A stretch of DNA of 64,000 nt. Origin: Bacillus siamensis KCTC 13613 (GTDB lineage Bacteria; Bacillota; Bacilli; Bacillales; Bacillaceae). The translations under genes and the position numbers were made by a program. Below, one piece after another: positions 29,788-37,786 of the stretch. Under the pieces are notes generated by a model that ran no database searches, had not been told where the DNA came from, and was given only the letters and a program-made list of their open reading frames with translations. The stretch covers positions 496,001-560,000 of the forward strand of contig NZ_AJVF01000039.1 in the NCBI RefSeq assembly GCF_000262045.1, written 5' to 3'. Position 1 is the stretch's first letter. Each line of letters opens with the position of its first letter.

Positions 29788-30474
29788 ATGATAGAGATGA
29801 AAGAAGTATATAAATCCTATCCGAACGGTGTAAAAGCGATTAACGGGCTGTCAGTCATGATTCATCCCGGAGAATTTGTATATGTCGTAGGACCGAGCGG
29901 AGCCGGTAAATCTACTTTTATTAAAATGATTTACAGAGAAGAAAAACCGACAAAAGGGCAAATATTGATTAATCATAAAGATCTCGCGGCTGTGAAAGAA
30001 AAAGAGATTCCTTTCGTGCGGCGTAAAATAGGTGTTGTTTTCCAGGATTTTAAACTTCTTCCGAAATTGACGGTATTTGAAAACGTAGCGTTTGCGCTTG
30101 AGGTTATCGGAGAGCAGCAGTCAGTCATAAAAAAACGCGTGCTCGAAGTGCTCGATCTGGTGCAGCTGAAACATAAAGCGCGGCAGTTTCCCGACCAGCT
30201 TTCCGGAGGAGAACAGCAGCGTGTTTCCATCGCAAGATCCATTGTCAACAATCCTGACGTCGTTATAGCTGACGAACCGACGGGCAACCTTGATCCGGTA
30301 ACATCATGGGAAGTCATGAAGACGCTGGAAGAGATTAACAACCGCGGAACGACTGTCGTGATGGCGACACACAATAAAGAAATAGTAAACACCATGAAGA
30401 AACGGGTCATCGCGATCGAAGACGGAATTATTGTGCGTGATGAGTCAAGAGGGGAGTATGGTTCTTATGATTAA
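29788..30474 (+). CDS. ftsE: ABC-type ATPase FtsE
   Basis: Cytoplasmic ATPase of 228 residues that, with FtsX, controls peptidoglycan hydrolase activity (CwlO in B. subtilis) and sporulation entry. Walker A GPSGAGKST (about 35-43), signature LSGGEQQR (about 138) and Walker B VVIADEPTGNLD are present. The frame is open from 29740, but the start is ATG 29788 after TTAGGTGATTTC, which gives the usual 228-residue length. The last 8 nt overlap the ftsX start. About 180 nt upstream carry no gene. Confidence 0.96.
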   Translation: MIEMKEVYKSYPNGVKAINGLSVMIHPGEFVYVVGPSGAGKSTFIKMIYREEKPTKGQILINHKDLAAVKEKEIPFVRRKIGVVFQDFKLLPKLTVFENVAFALEVIGEQQSVIKKRVLEVLDLVQLKHKARQFPDQLSGGEQQRVSIARSIVNNPDVVIADEPTGNLDPVTSWEVMKTLEEINNRGTTVVMATHNKEIVNTMKKRVIAIEDGIIVRDESRGEYGSYD

Positions 30475-31357
30475 AATTCTCGGGCGCCATTTGCGTGAGA
30501 GTTTTAAATCTCTCGGAAGAAACACATGGATGACATTTGCATCCATCAGCGCTGTTACCGTTACATTGATTTTGGTCGGCGTGTTTTTAGTCATTATGCT
30601 GAATTTAAACAATATGGCTAAAAATGCTGAAAAAGAAGTGGAAATTAAAGTATTAATCGATCTGACGTCAAATAAGAAAACGCAGGATACGCTGCAGAAT
30701 GAGATCAAAGACATCTCGGGAATCCAAAGCGTAGAATTTTCATCTAAAGATAAAGAGCTTGATCAATTGGTCAAAAGCTTCGGCGACAGCGGAAAGGCCA
30801 TGAAAATGCAAGATCAGGAAAACCCGCTGAACAACGCGTTTATCGTCAAAACGACAGATCCGCATGATACGCCGAAAGTCGCGAAAAAAATTGAGAAGCT
30901 GGATCATGTGTATAAAGTGACATACGGGAAAGAAGAAGTCAGCCGTCTGTTTAAGGTCGTCGGGGTGTCACGCAACATCGGGATCGCGTTAATCATCGGC
31001 CTTCTGTTCACGGCGATGTTCTTAATTTCAAATACAATTAAAATCACGATTTTCGCCAGAAGAAAAGAGATTGAAATCATGAAGCTTGTCGGTGCGACAA
31101 ACTGGTTTATCCGCTGGCCGTTTTTCCTTGAAGGGCTGCTGCTTGGGGTATTTGGTTCTGTCATACCGATCGCTCTCGTGCTGAGCACGTACCAGTCGAT
31201 GGTCGCTTGGGTGGCTCCGAAAGTTCAGGGCTCATTTGTTTCACTCCTGCCGTACAGTCCGTTTGTGTTCCAAGTATCACTTGTGCTCATTCTGATCGGC
31301 GCGGTTATCGGAGTATGGGGAAGCCTGACGTCCATCCGGAAATTCCTTCGTGTATAA
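30467..31357 (+). CDS. ftsX: Permease-like regulator FtsX
   Basis: Membrane partner of FtsE, 296 residues with four transmembrane helices: one near residues 22-45, an extracellular loop (50-165) that contacts the hydrolase machinery, and three in the C-terminal half with the family segment FARRKEIEIMKLVGATNWFI. ATG 30467 is chosen because GAGGGGAG ends 10 nt before it, while the in-frame ATG 30458 is only 1 nt away; it also gives the B. subtilis length. Overlaps ftsE by 8 nt. Confidence 0.96.
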   Translation: MIKILGRHLRESFKSLGRNTWMTFASISAVTVTLILVGVFLVIMLNLNNMAKNAEKEVEIKVLIDLTSNKKTQDTLQNEIKDISGIQSVEFSSKDKELDQLVKSFGDSGKAMKMQDQENPLNNAFIVKTTDPHDTPKVAKKIEKLDHVYKVTYGKEEVSRLFKVVGVSRNIGIALIIGLLFTAMFLISNTIKITIFARRKEIEIMKLVGATNWFIRWPFFLEGLLLGVFGSVIPIALVLSTYQSMVAWVAPKVQGSFVSLLPYSPFVFQVSLVLILIGAVIGVWGSLTSIRKFLRV

Positions 31358-31361
31358 ATGC

Positions 31362-31394
31362 AAAAGCCAGTCTTTATCAGACTGGCTTTTTTTG
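31362..31394. terminator. Terminator between ftsX and the convergent beta-helix gene
   Basis: AAAAGCCAGTC and GACTGGCTTTT form an 11-bp stem with a 7-nt loop and T run on the plus strand; the A run on the other side makes it usable for the minus-strand gene as well. Confidence 0.88.
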
Positions 31395-31403
31395 ATGGTT
31401 CTG

Positions 31404-32810
31404 TTATTGAATGACGGGCAGGGCCGGTGATCCCGGCTTTAATGTAAAGTCATAAGACGATTCGTCACGGTACATCGGATCGGCATATATGGAATTCGAA
31501 TCATTTGCCGATCCTTTTTTGTAATCTGCGAATGAATCATATTCTTTGTTCTTCCAATTCCAAATGCCGTCTTTTCCCGCTTCTTTGTGATAGACGTTAT
31601 GATTAACGGTATTGCCTTCGTTTTTCGTATAATCATTTGCGATAAAAATCCGTGAACCGCTTGCCGTCAAGATGTTCTTTTCGATGGTGTTCCCTTTTGT
31701 ATCGTACTGGAGCAGCAGCTGGCCGCCGTCAAGGTCCTTCGTGTCATTTCGGTACATAATATTGTGAGCGATCACGGAATTGATTGTGCCGCCTCGTTTT
31801 GTGTCATATCCCCCGATTGAAATACCCGTGTAAGCATTGTTGTACACTTTGTTATCCGTAATCCGTATATCTTGTGCGTACTTCCCTTTATGCTCGGAAG
31901 TGGCTTCAATGCCGAGGTCATTGTTGTAAACGGTGTTTTTCTTAATGTCCACATGTTCTGCGCCGTCAACGTATATACCGCCCGCGGAGTATTCATTGCC
32001 GTAGGCGGGGTTTCCGTAAGAAGAGTTATGGCTCACCGTATTGTTTTCAATGACGCCGTTTCGCGCATAGTCGTTTTGCTTGGAAGTTCCTTCGTAGCCG
32101 ATCACGTCAATCCCGATATTGTTGTTGTTCCGGATGGTATTGCCGGCGATCTTAAAACCGTCAACATTCCCGTTCAGCACGACCGCTTCGCTTGCGCCGA
32201 GCGTCAGTTTTTCAACCGTGTTATTTGTGATGCTGACATCCTTCATGGCGCCCGAGCCGTAAAACGCGATGCCGTGTGCATTTCCCTCATCAGCCGTTGT
32301 TTTAATGTTCCGGATATGGTTGCCGTCAATGGCGATATGACTGCTTGATCCGGTGACATAGATGCCCATGGCTGTCGCATCTTCTGATGAGACGGATAGG
32401 TTTTCAAGCGTAATGCCGTGAATGGTAATGTACTGTTTATTGCTGATTTGAATTAATGGTGTTTCAGAATCGCTTTTAGGTGCAGATTTGCCGCTGATGG
32501 TGACATGCTCATTCTGATAGTTCTGAAATGTAATCGGCTTTTTCGCCGTCCCGCTGTGCTTTACTTCAAATGTTTCGTCGTACGTTCCTTCCCGAATCAA
32601 TACTGTTGTTCCGGCCTCCGCCTTTTCCGCCGCATGCTTCAATGTGCGGAACGGCTTTTCTTTCGTTCCGTCATTTTGATCGTTTCCCGCGGGAGAAACA
32701 TACAGAGCGTCAGCCTGTGATTTTTCATTGGCCTCTGTTTTTTGCCAGACAAAGGCGGTAATGCCTGCGGCCAGCACCGCCGCGGATAAAATCGATAATT
32801 TTATTTTCAT
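31404..32810 (-). CDS. Secreted right-handed beta-helix protein (pectate lyase/epimerase-like)
   Basis: A 468-residue exported protein. N-terminal signal peptide MKIKLSILSAAVLAAGITAF, then LYVSPAGNDQNDGTKEKPF and LKHAAEKAEAGTTVLIREGTY, the N-cap typical of PL9-type pectate lyases and other single-stranded beta-helix enzymes. Many short Asn-rich turns follow (ITNNTVEK, IAGNTIRNNNNIG, IENNTVSHNSS, IKKNTVYNNDLG), one per helix coil, from about 110 to 400. Likely acts on an extracellular polysaccharide; the substrate cannot be told. Start is ATG 32810 after CAGGAG (7 nt); the frame extends upstream but without a ribosome site. Convergent to ftsX and divergent from ctpB. I do not recall this gene at the equivalent locus of B. 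subtilis 168. Confidence 0.85.
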   Translation of the reverse strand: MKIKLSILSAAVLAAGITAFVWQKTEANEKSQADALYVSPAGNDQNDGTKEKPFRTLKHAAEKAEAGTTVLIREGTYDETFEVKHSGTAKKPITFQNYQNEHVTISGKSAPKSDSETPLIQISNKQYITIHGITLENLSVSSEDATAMGIYVTGSSSHIAIDGNHIRNIKTTADEGNAHGIAFYGSGAMKDVSITNNTVEKLTLGASEAVVLNGNVDGFKIAGNTIRNNNNIGIDVIGYEGTSKQNDYARNGVIENNTVSHNSSYGNPAYGNEYSAGGIYVDGAEHVDIKKNTVYNNDLGIEATSEHKGKYAQDIRITDNKVYNNAYTGISIGGYDTKRGGTINSVIAHNIMYRNDTKDLDGGQLLLQYDTKGNTIEKNILTASGSRIFIANDYTKNEGNTVNHNVYHKEAGKDGIWNWKNKEYDSFADYKKGSANDSNSIYADPMYRDESSYDFTLKPGSPALPVIQ

Positions 32811-32850
32811 ATCGCATTCTCCTGTATATTTAATGAATTGCATACAAATT

Positions 32851-32879
32851 ATTATACGTTACCCATTTATATGAAACAA
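32851..32879 (-). promoter_or_regulatory. Sigma-A-type promoter of the beta-helix gene
   Basis: Read on the minus strand: TTGTTT (32879-32874), 17 nt, TATAAT (32856-32851), about 40 nt before the start codon. Good -10, moderate -35. Confidence 0.6.
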
Positions 32880-32908
32880 TCTATCGGTTCCGTTTTTTTG
32901 TTGCCGTT

Positions 32909-32938
32909 ACATGAATTCTTTTCAGTTTACACATACTA
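32909..32938 (+). promoter_or_regulatory. Possible sigma-G/sigma-F promoter of ctpB
   Basis: ACATG (32909-32913), 18 nt, CATACTA (32932-32938), close to the forespore sigma consensus GMATR-N18-CATNNTA, 40 nt before ctpB, a gene expressed during sporulation in B. subtilis. Candidate only. Confidence 0.4.
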
Positions 32939-32977
32939 TCTCCAGGTTTTCGTAAAAGGACTAAGAGGAGGTAAACG

Positions 32978-34378
32978 ATGAAGCAGAAAATAATCGCAGC
33001 GATAGCGGCCGTCAGCATCTTGTGCGGCGGAGCCCATATTGCCGGGGCGGCACAGCAGAAATCATCAGAAGCAGAAAGAAGCCAGGCAATGGAAAAAATT
33101 GAAAAAGCATATGAGCTGATCTCGAACGAATATGTGGAAAATGTGGATAAAGAAAAGCTTCTTGAAGGAGCGATTCAGGGGATGCTGTCTACATTAAACG
33201 ACCCTTATTCCGTTTATATGGACAAGCAGACCGCCAAGCAGTTTTCCGATTCTCTGGATTCATCTTTTGAAGGGATCGGCGCTGAAGTCGGTATGGAAGA
33301 GAATAAAATCATTATCGTATCACCGTTTAAGCAATCTCCGGCTGAAAAGGCAGGCCTCAAGCCGAATGATGAAATCATCAGTATAAACGGCGAGTCAATG
33401 AACGGGAAAGATTTAAATGAAGCCGTGCTGAAAATCAGAGGGAAAAAAGGATCGAAAGTTTCTATTAAAATACATCGTCCGGGCACTGAAAAACAGCTGT
33501 CATTCCGGATTAAAAGAGCGGAAATCCCGCTGGAAACCGTATTTGCTTCCCGTAAGGAATCAGGCGGGCATCATGTCGGCTACATCGCTATATCGACATT
33601 TTCCGAGCATACTGCTCAGGACTTCGCCGCGGCGCTGAAAAAGCTTGAGAAACAAGGGATTGACGGACTCGTTCTTGACGTAAGAGGAAATCCCGGCGGC
33701 TACCTTCAAAGCGTCGAACAGATTTTAAAGCATTTCGTCACAAAAGACATGCCGTATATCCAAATCGCGGAACGCAACGGAGATAAAAAACAATATTTCT
33801 CAACTTTAAAACATAAGAAGCCGTATCCCGTTAATGTCATTACGGATAAAGGAAGCGCTTCTGCTTCAGAAATTCTTGCGGGCGCGCTGAAAGAAGCGGG
33901 GCATTATGACGTTGTCGGTGATACCTCCTTCGGTAAAGGAACGGTACAGCAGGCCGTGCCGATGGGAGACGGCAGCAACATTAAATTGACGCTTTACAAA
34001 TGGCTGACGCCGAAAGGCAATTGGATTCACAAAAAAGGCATTACTCCGACAATCGCCGTAAGCCAGCCGGATTATTTTGCGGCGGGACCGCTTCAGCTGA
34101 AACAGCCGCTTCAGCCTGATATGAACAGCGCAGATGTCAAACACGCGCAAATCCTGCTGAAAGGTTTGGGTTTCGACCCGGGCAGGGCGGACGGCTATTT
34201 CAGCGGCACAATGAAAAAAGCCGTCATGGCGTTCCAAGATCGGTACAAACTTGATAAAACAGCTGTCATTGACAAACAAACAGCGGAAAAAATGAATCAG
34301 CTGATGAATGAGAAGAAATCTGACGAAAAAAATGATATACAGCTGCAAATGGCGTTAAAATCATTATTTGTTAAATAA
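32978..34378 (+). CDS. ctpB: Carboxy-terminal processing serine protease CtpB
   Basis: S41 family PDZ protease of 466 residues, exported by an N-terminal signal (about residues 1-26). In B. subtilis it is secreted into the space between forespore and mother cell and cleaves SpoIVFA, triggering sigma-K activation. Order: helical cap (30-90), PDZ (about 90-180, with FEGIGAEVGM), tail-specific protease core with GNPGGYLQSV, nucleophile Ser in KGSASASEILAGALK (about 294) and lysine in TSFGKGTVQQ (about 319), then a peptidoglycan-binding domain (about 380-440, LKGLGFDPGRADGYFSG). ATG 32978 follows AGAGGAGG. Confidence 0.95.
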   Translation: MKQKIIAAIAAVSILCGGAHIAGAAQQKSSEAERSQAMEKIEKAYELISNEYVENVDKEKLLEGAIQGMLSTLNDPYSVYMDKQTAKQFSDSLDSSFEGIGAEVGMEENKIIIVSPFKQSPAEKAGLKPNDEIISINGESMNGKDLNEAVLKIRGKKGSKVSIKIHRPGTEKQLSFRIKRAEIPLETVFASRKESGGHHVGYIAISTFSEHTAQDFAAALKKLEKQGIDGLVLDVRGNPGGYLQSVEQILKHFVTKDMPYIQIAERNGDKKQYFSTLKHKKPYPVNVITDKGSASASEILAGALKEAGHYDVVGDTSFGKGTVQQAVPMGDGSNIKLTLYKWLTPKGNWIHKKGITPTIAVSQPDYFAAGPLQLKQPLQPDMNSADVKHAQILLKGLGFDPGRADGYFSGTMKKAVMAFQDRYKLDKTAVIDKQTAEKMNQLMNEKKSDEKNDIQLQMALKSLFVK

Positions 34379-34383
34379 ATGAA

Positions 34384-34415
34384 AAGGAGGCTTTTTTTAA
34401 GCCTCCTGTTTCTTT
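34384..34415 (+). terminator. Terminator of ctpB
   Basis: AGGAGGCTT and AAGCCTCCT flank a T5 loop, followed by a T-rich stretch. Confidence 0.8.
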
Positions 34416-34752
34416 TATCATGTCTCATAAATGAACCAAAAGACATATAATTATGACGATTTTGACAAGATATTAAAAAAATTTTCACATTTAAACATTT
34501 ATAAAGGACAAACATTACCCGATATTTATATGGAAGAGAGACTTTATGCCGAGTTAATATGTATTCAAAATGAAACTTTTGAAAGTTGCCTCAGTCAGTT
34601 TTAGTTCTTACAATAAAAGAAGGTTCTAATAGAGAACAGTTTTTTAGTTTGGCAGCTGCATTTCAGTATTGAAAGCAGAAGTGTTTGCGGCGCTTCAGCA
34701 CGGCAGCTGTAATCACCCGTGCTTATCTGGATAAAAAAATGGGGGTTCACAA
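34416..34752 (+). promoter_or_regulatory. swrA upstream region with candidate promoters
   Basis: No gene in these roughly 340 AT-rich bases. A sigma-A candidate is TTGCCT (34586-34591), 17 nt, TACAAT (34609-34614). CCCGATAT at 34518-34525 matches seven of eight bases of the sigma-D -10, but the base block 15 nt upstream (TTAT) is a poor -35; B. subtilis swrA is reported to have both types. The leader contains GTTCT/AGAAC (about 34623-34637) and GCACGG/CCGTGC (about 34698-34723) inverted repeats. Confidence 0.5.
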
Positions 34753-35106
34753 TTGAAGAGGGCAAGTATTGTGCGTGAAAAAAAATATTATGAATTAGTG
34801 GAACAACTAAAAGACCGAACAAAAGACGTTACATTTTCATCAACAAAAGCACTAAGTCTTCTTATGCTGTTCAGCAGATACCTGGTCAATTACACAAATG
34901 TTGAATGTGTTCACGATATCAATGAGGAGTGTGCAAAGCATTATTTCACCTACTTAATGAAAAACCATAAGCGTTTAGGAATCAATCTGACGGATATTAA
35001 ACGGTCCATGCTTTTGATCAGCGGTGTAATCGAGGTGGAAGTCGACCACTATCTGAAAGATTTCTCTCTCTCAAACGTGACGTTGTGGATGACGGAAGAG
35101 AGATAG
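34753..35106 (+). CDS. swrA: Swarming motility regulator SwrA
   Basis: Protein of 117 residues that partners with DegU-P to activate the fla/che operon and is needed for swarming. Length and sequence are near-identical to intact SwrA of undomesticated B. subtilis. TTG 34753 is the start, with GGGGG 7 nt upstream. Codons 8-12 include a run of eight A (34778-34785); an extra A at this run is what inactivates swrA in B. subtilis laboratory strains, and here the frame is intact. DegS and DegU are encoded 24 kb upstream in this window. Confidence 0.96.
   Translation: MKRASIVREKKYYELVEQLKDRTKDVTFSSTKALSLLMLFSRYLVNYTNVECVHDINEECAKHYFTYLMKNHKRLGINLTDIKRSMLLISGVIEVEVDHYLKDFSLSNVTLWMTEER
34778..34785 (+). 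repeat. A8 homopolymer in swrA (phase-variation hotspot)
   Basis: Eight consecutive A within the first codons of swrA. The eight-base form keeps the frame open. Known from B. subtilis to slip between functional and frameshifted states. Confidence 0.85.
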
Positions 35107-35180
35107 ACGTTTGAGATATTCAAGCCAATGATTATTTGGTAGAATAGAATTAAAATGTTTGGCTTGAGGCGGTGAAAGCA

Positions 35181-36371
35181 ATGTCTGTTCAATGGGGAAT
35201 TGAACTTCTGAAAAGTATCGGTCTGTTTTTTTTGCACCCGATGTTTTGGTTTTTTATCATCATAAGTCTCGCATGCGGATATTTGCGGATTAAACGTGAA
35301 CGCCATACGTTTCATACAAAAATCGCAGATATGTATGACGAGCTTATCTTTACATACATAAAAGGGCTTATACCGGGTATTCTTCTCTCCATATTATTTT
35401 TTGGACTGGGAATTTCGATTCCATTCGGTCTTCTCGGCATAATTGCGGCTGTGACGGCTTTGGCATCGCTGACGTTCCGTATGAACTGGCTGTCATCAGC
35501 TTATATTGTCAGCGCCGGCATGTTGATTGCGTTTATCCTTCAGTATACCCACACAGTGCCGTTTGCGGATCGGTTTCCGCAGGCATTCGGCGTGAATTGG
35601 GCATCAGCGGCCGTGTTTATGGGCCTTTTGATCATCACGGAGGGAGCGGCTGCTTACCGTTCAGCGCACCTGAAAACATCTCCGGCGCTTGTCGTCAGCA
35701 GCAGAGGTCTGCCCATCGGCCGTCAATTGGCGAATCGCGCATGGCTGCTTCCGCTTTTCTTATTGGTGCCGGGCAGCGGGCTTGAGTCACACCTTTCTTG
35801 GTGGCCTGTCTTTACCGTGCCGGGCGGCTCTTTCCATCTGATCTGGATTCCTTATATCGCCGGCTTCGGACAGCGTGTGCAGGGATCCCTGCCAGAAGTC
35901 AGCATACGGATAACGGCGAAGCGTGTCATGATTCTCGGGATTATCGTCACCGCGTTCGGGGCAGCGGCCCTTTGGTGGAGTCCGCTTGCCGGTGCTGCCG
36001 CTTGTATTGCGGTGCTCGGACGCCTGTTCTTATCATTGAGACAGCGGCTGAACGATAACGCGGCTCCGTTTTATTTCTCTAAGCGGGATCAGGGCTTAAT
36101 GGTGCTCGGCATCATTCCGAATACGCCCGCGGAAGATCTTGAGCTGAAGATCGGTGAGATTATAACGAAAGTAAACGGCATTCCCGTAAAGCATGTATCG
36201 GATTTTTACGAAGCACTTCAAAAAAACCGCGCATTTGTAAAAATGGAGATCATCGGCCTGAATGGTGAGATCCGGTTTGATCAGCGCGCGTCCTATGAAG
36301 GCGAACATCATGAATTAGGTATTTTATTCGTTCAGGATGAACATGAGCAAGAAGAAATGACAGCATTATAA
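35181..36371 (+). CDS. minJ: Division-site topological determinant MinJ
   Basis: Polytopic membrane protein of 396 residues that bridges DivIVA and MinD at the poles and septum. About six to eight transmembrane helices fill the first 290 residues (for example SIGLFFLHPMFWFFIIISLACGY is split over the first one), and a cytoplasmic PDZ domain closes the protein (about 305-385) with GLMVLGIIPNTPAEDLELK and GEIITKVNGIPVKHVSD. ATG 35181 matches the B. subtilis N-terminus MSVQWGIELLKS; the GTG 35172 in the same frame overlaps the ribosome site. In B. subtilis the swrA and minJ genes are likewise adjacent. Confidence 0.94.
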   Translation: MSVQWGIELLKSIGLFFLHPMFWFFIIISLACGYLRIKRERHTFHTKIADMYDELIFTYIKGLIPGILLSILFFGLGISIPFGLLGIIAAVTALASLTFRMNWLSSAYIVSAGMLIAFILQYTHTVPFADRFPQAFGVNWASAAVFMGLLIITEGAAAYRSAHLKTSPALVVSSRGLPIGRQLANRAWLLPLFLLVPGSGLESHLSWWPVFTVPGGSFHLIWIPYIAGFGQRVQGSLPEVSIRITAKRVMILGIIVTAFGAAALWWSPLAGAAACIAVLGRLFLSLRQRLNDNAAPFYFSKRDQGLMVLGIIPNTPAEDLELKIGEIITKVNGIPVKHVSDFYEALQKNRAFVKMEIIGLNGEIRFDQRASYEGEHHELGILFVQDEHEQEEMTAL

Positions 36372-36442
36372 TGTGATTTTTCATAATTATTCGGAATAGT
36401 TTCAAGAACTCCTAAACTAGATTTCAAAATCAGTTAGAAAGT

Positions 36443-36484
36443 AAAACAGCTAAGAAAATTATATTTTCTTAGCTGTTTTATTTT
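36443..36484 (+). terminator. Very strong hairpin after minJ
   Basis: A perfect 17-bp inverted repeat (36443-36459 and 36463-36479) with a 3-nt loop, arms starting AAAACAGCTAAG and ending CTTAGCTGTTTT, followed by ATTTTG. It acts as a terminator candidate after minJ and marks the left side of the accessory insertion. Nothing else is visible between 36372 and 36442. Confidence 0.75.
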
Positions 36485-36523
36485 GAAATAATAAAAAAAT
36501 AAATGAAGGAGAGGTATGGCTTA

Positions 36524-36619
36524 TTGGAAAGGTTATTGCTAACTCCAAAACCTTTAGAAGATGAATCTTTAGAAGGATATATATTAAGAATAACTGATTA
36601 TAATGGTTATGTTGGATAG
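36524..36619 (+). pseudogene. TniQ-like N-terminal remnant
   Basis: A 31-codon frame starting at TTG 36524, with AAGGAGAGG 9 nt upstream, and ending at TAG 36617. It encodes (M)ERLLLTPKPLEDESLEG followed by YILRITDYNGYVG. The P-x-P-L-x-D-E-S-L-x-x-[WY]-I/L-x-R pattern is the hallmark N-terminus of TniQ family proteins, accessory factors of Tn7/Tn5053-like transposition that are normally several hundred residues long. Only this beginning remains, so it is a truncated relic. It is too short for standard gene calls. Family call is by pattern recognition and should be treated as likely, not certain. Confidence 0.6.
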
Positions 36620-36661
36620 GGGGAGTACATTATAAAAAAGCTTTTACTTAAGAGATTACCG

Positions 36662-37729
36662 TTGATTTCACTTGGAGTTATAGCTTACATACTGACAAAA
36701 TACGCGCAGAACCATCAGGATTGGGCGGAGAAATACAGTAGGTCTGTATATCCGTTATTGTCAAAAACAGTAGGACTTGTACCTTCTTGGGTCACATTTT
36801 CTGTTAGTGAATGGCTCGTAGTGTTGGTTGTGTTACTTTTTCTATTTTATATCGTTTATTATGTGCGCAAGGTTATCATGAGTAAAGGTGTACGTAGGAT
36901 GGTAGTTTATCGTGGTGCTCTAGGAATAGTTACGATCTGTAGCGTGATATATTTTTGTTATACTATTTTGGGTGGAATAAACTATTACAGATATTCTTTT
37001 TTGTCTCATACCGAATATAAAGAAGAGAACTACAGCAAGGAAGAACTGGTTAAATTGAGTAAGTCACTTGCCGTTGAAATGGAATTGGCAAGGGAAAAGT
37101 TAGCGGATACTGATCTTTTGGCTCATGTACCAGAGGTTTTTGATTATTATGCACAACACGCAGTGTTCTCGATGCAAATGTTATCAAAGAAATATCCTGT
37201 TTTGGAGCATTCATATTCAACACCAAAACCAGTGGTGATGTCAAAACTAATGTCGCATGCAGGGATACATGGTATTTTTGTCCCTTTTACTTATGAATCC
37301 AATATCAATGTTAATGTGCCAGTTTTTTTGGTGCCTGCTACTATGGCGCATGAATTGGCACATCAGAGTGGTTTCATGCATGAGGATGAGGCTAATTTTA
37401 TAGCTTATCTGGCATGTAAGCAGCAGGATGATCCAATGATACTATACAGTGGTTTATTTCTGGCATTTGATTATTCTATATCTGAGCTAAAGAAAGTGGA
37501 TCCAGATCAGGCGTCTGATATAATGTCCAGTCTGTCCAAAGCGGTGCGGCATGATATAGAACAAAATGAGCAGTACCGGGATAAGTATGAGGGTGTTATT
37601 TCAAGTATTTCAAGAAATGTAAATGACGTATATCTGAAGGCAAATAATCAGACAGACGGTTTGAATAGCTATAGTGATATGGTGAGTTTGTTGCTGGCAG
37701 AGCAGCGAGAGATAGAGAAGTACAATTAA
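36662..37729 (+). CDS. DUF3810 family membrane zinc-metalloprotease-like protein
   Basis: A protein of 355 residues from the first canonical start (TTG 36662); the frame is open back to 36620. Two or three transmembrane helices lie in the first 115 residues (LISLGVIAYILT, EWLVVLVVLLFLFYIVYYV, GIVTICSVIYFCYTIL). The C-terminal domain has HELAHQ (HExxH) in MAHELAHQSGF, followed by EDEANFIAYLAC whose Glu could be the third zinc ligand, the arrangement of DUF3810 proteins. Upstream, GGGGGAG (36619-36625) is followed by TACATT-ATA-AAA-AAG, so the natural start was probably an ATG now reading ATA, giving IKKLLLKRLP. Codon use is AT-rich (ATA, TTA, AGA, TAT) unlike the neighbouring genes, indicating transfer. 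Substrate and role unknown. Confidence 0.8.
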   Translation: MISLGVIAYILTKYAQNHQDWAEKYSRSVYPLLSKTVGLVPSWVTFSVSEWLVVLVVLLFLFYIVYYVRKVIMSKGVRRMVVYRGALGIVTICSVIYFCYTILGGINYYRYSFLSHTEYKEENYSKEELVKLSKSLAVEMELAREKLADTDLLAHVPEVFDYYAQHAVFSMQMLSKKYPVLEHSYSTPKPVVMSKLMSHAGIHGIFVPFTYESNINVNVPVFLVPATMAHELAHQSGFMHEDEANFIAYLACKQQDDPMILYSGLFLAFDYSISELKKVDPDQASDIMSSLSKAVRHDIEQNEQYRDKYEGVISSISRNVNDVYLKANNQTDGLNSYSDMVSLLLAEQREIEKYN

Positions 37730-37786
37730 ATGTACAGTGGGGGAGTGAGGTGACACTTTGAGAGAGAAAAATAAGAAGGAAAACTA

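Noticed and set aside
31872..32348. 158-residue plus-strand frame inside the beta-helix gene
   Set aside because: Repetitive complement of the Asn-rich turns; no ribosome site.
36620..37730. Intact insertion sequence with terminal repeats around the DUF3810 gene
   Set aside because: No transposase frame, no terminal inverted repeats or target duplication could be seen; only a TniQ-like fragment remains.
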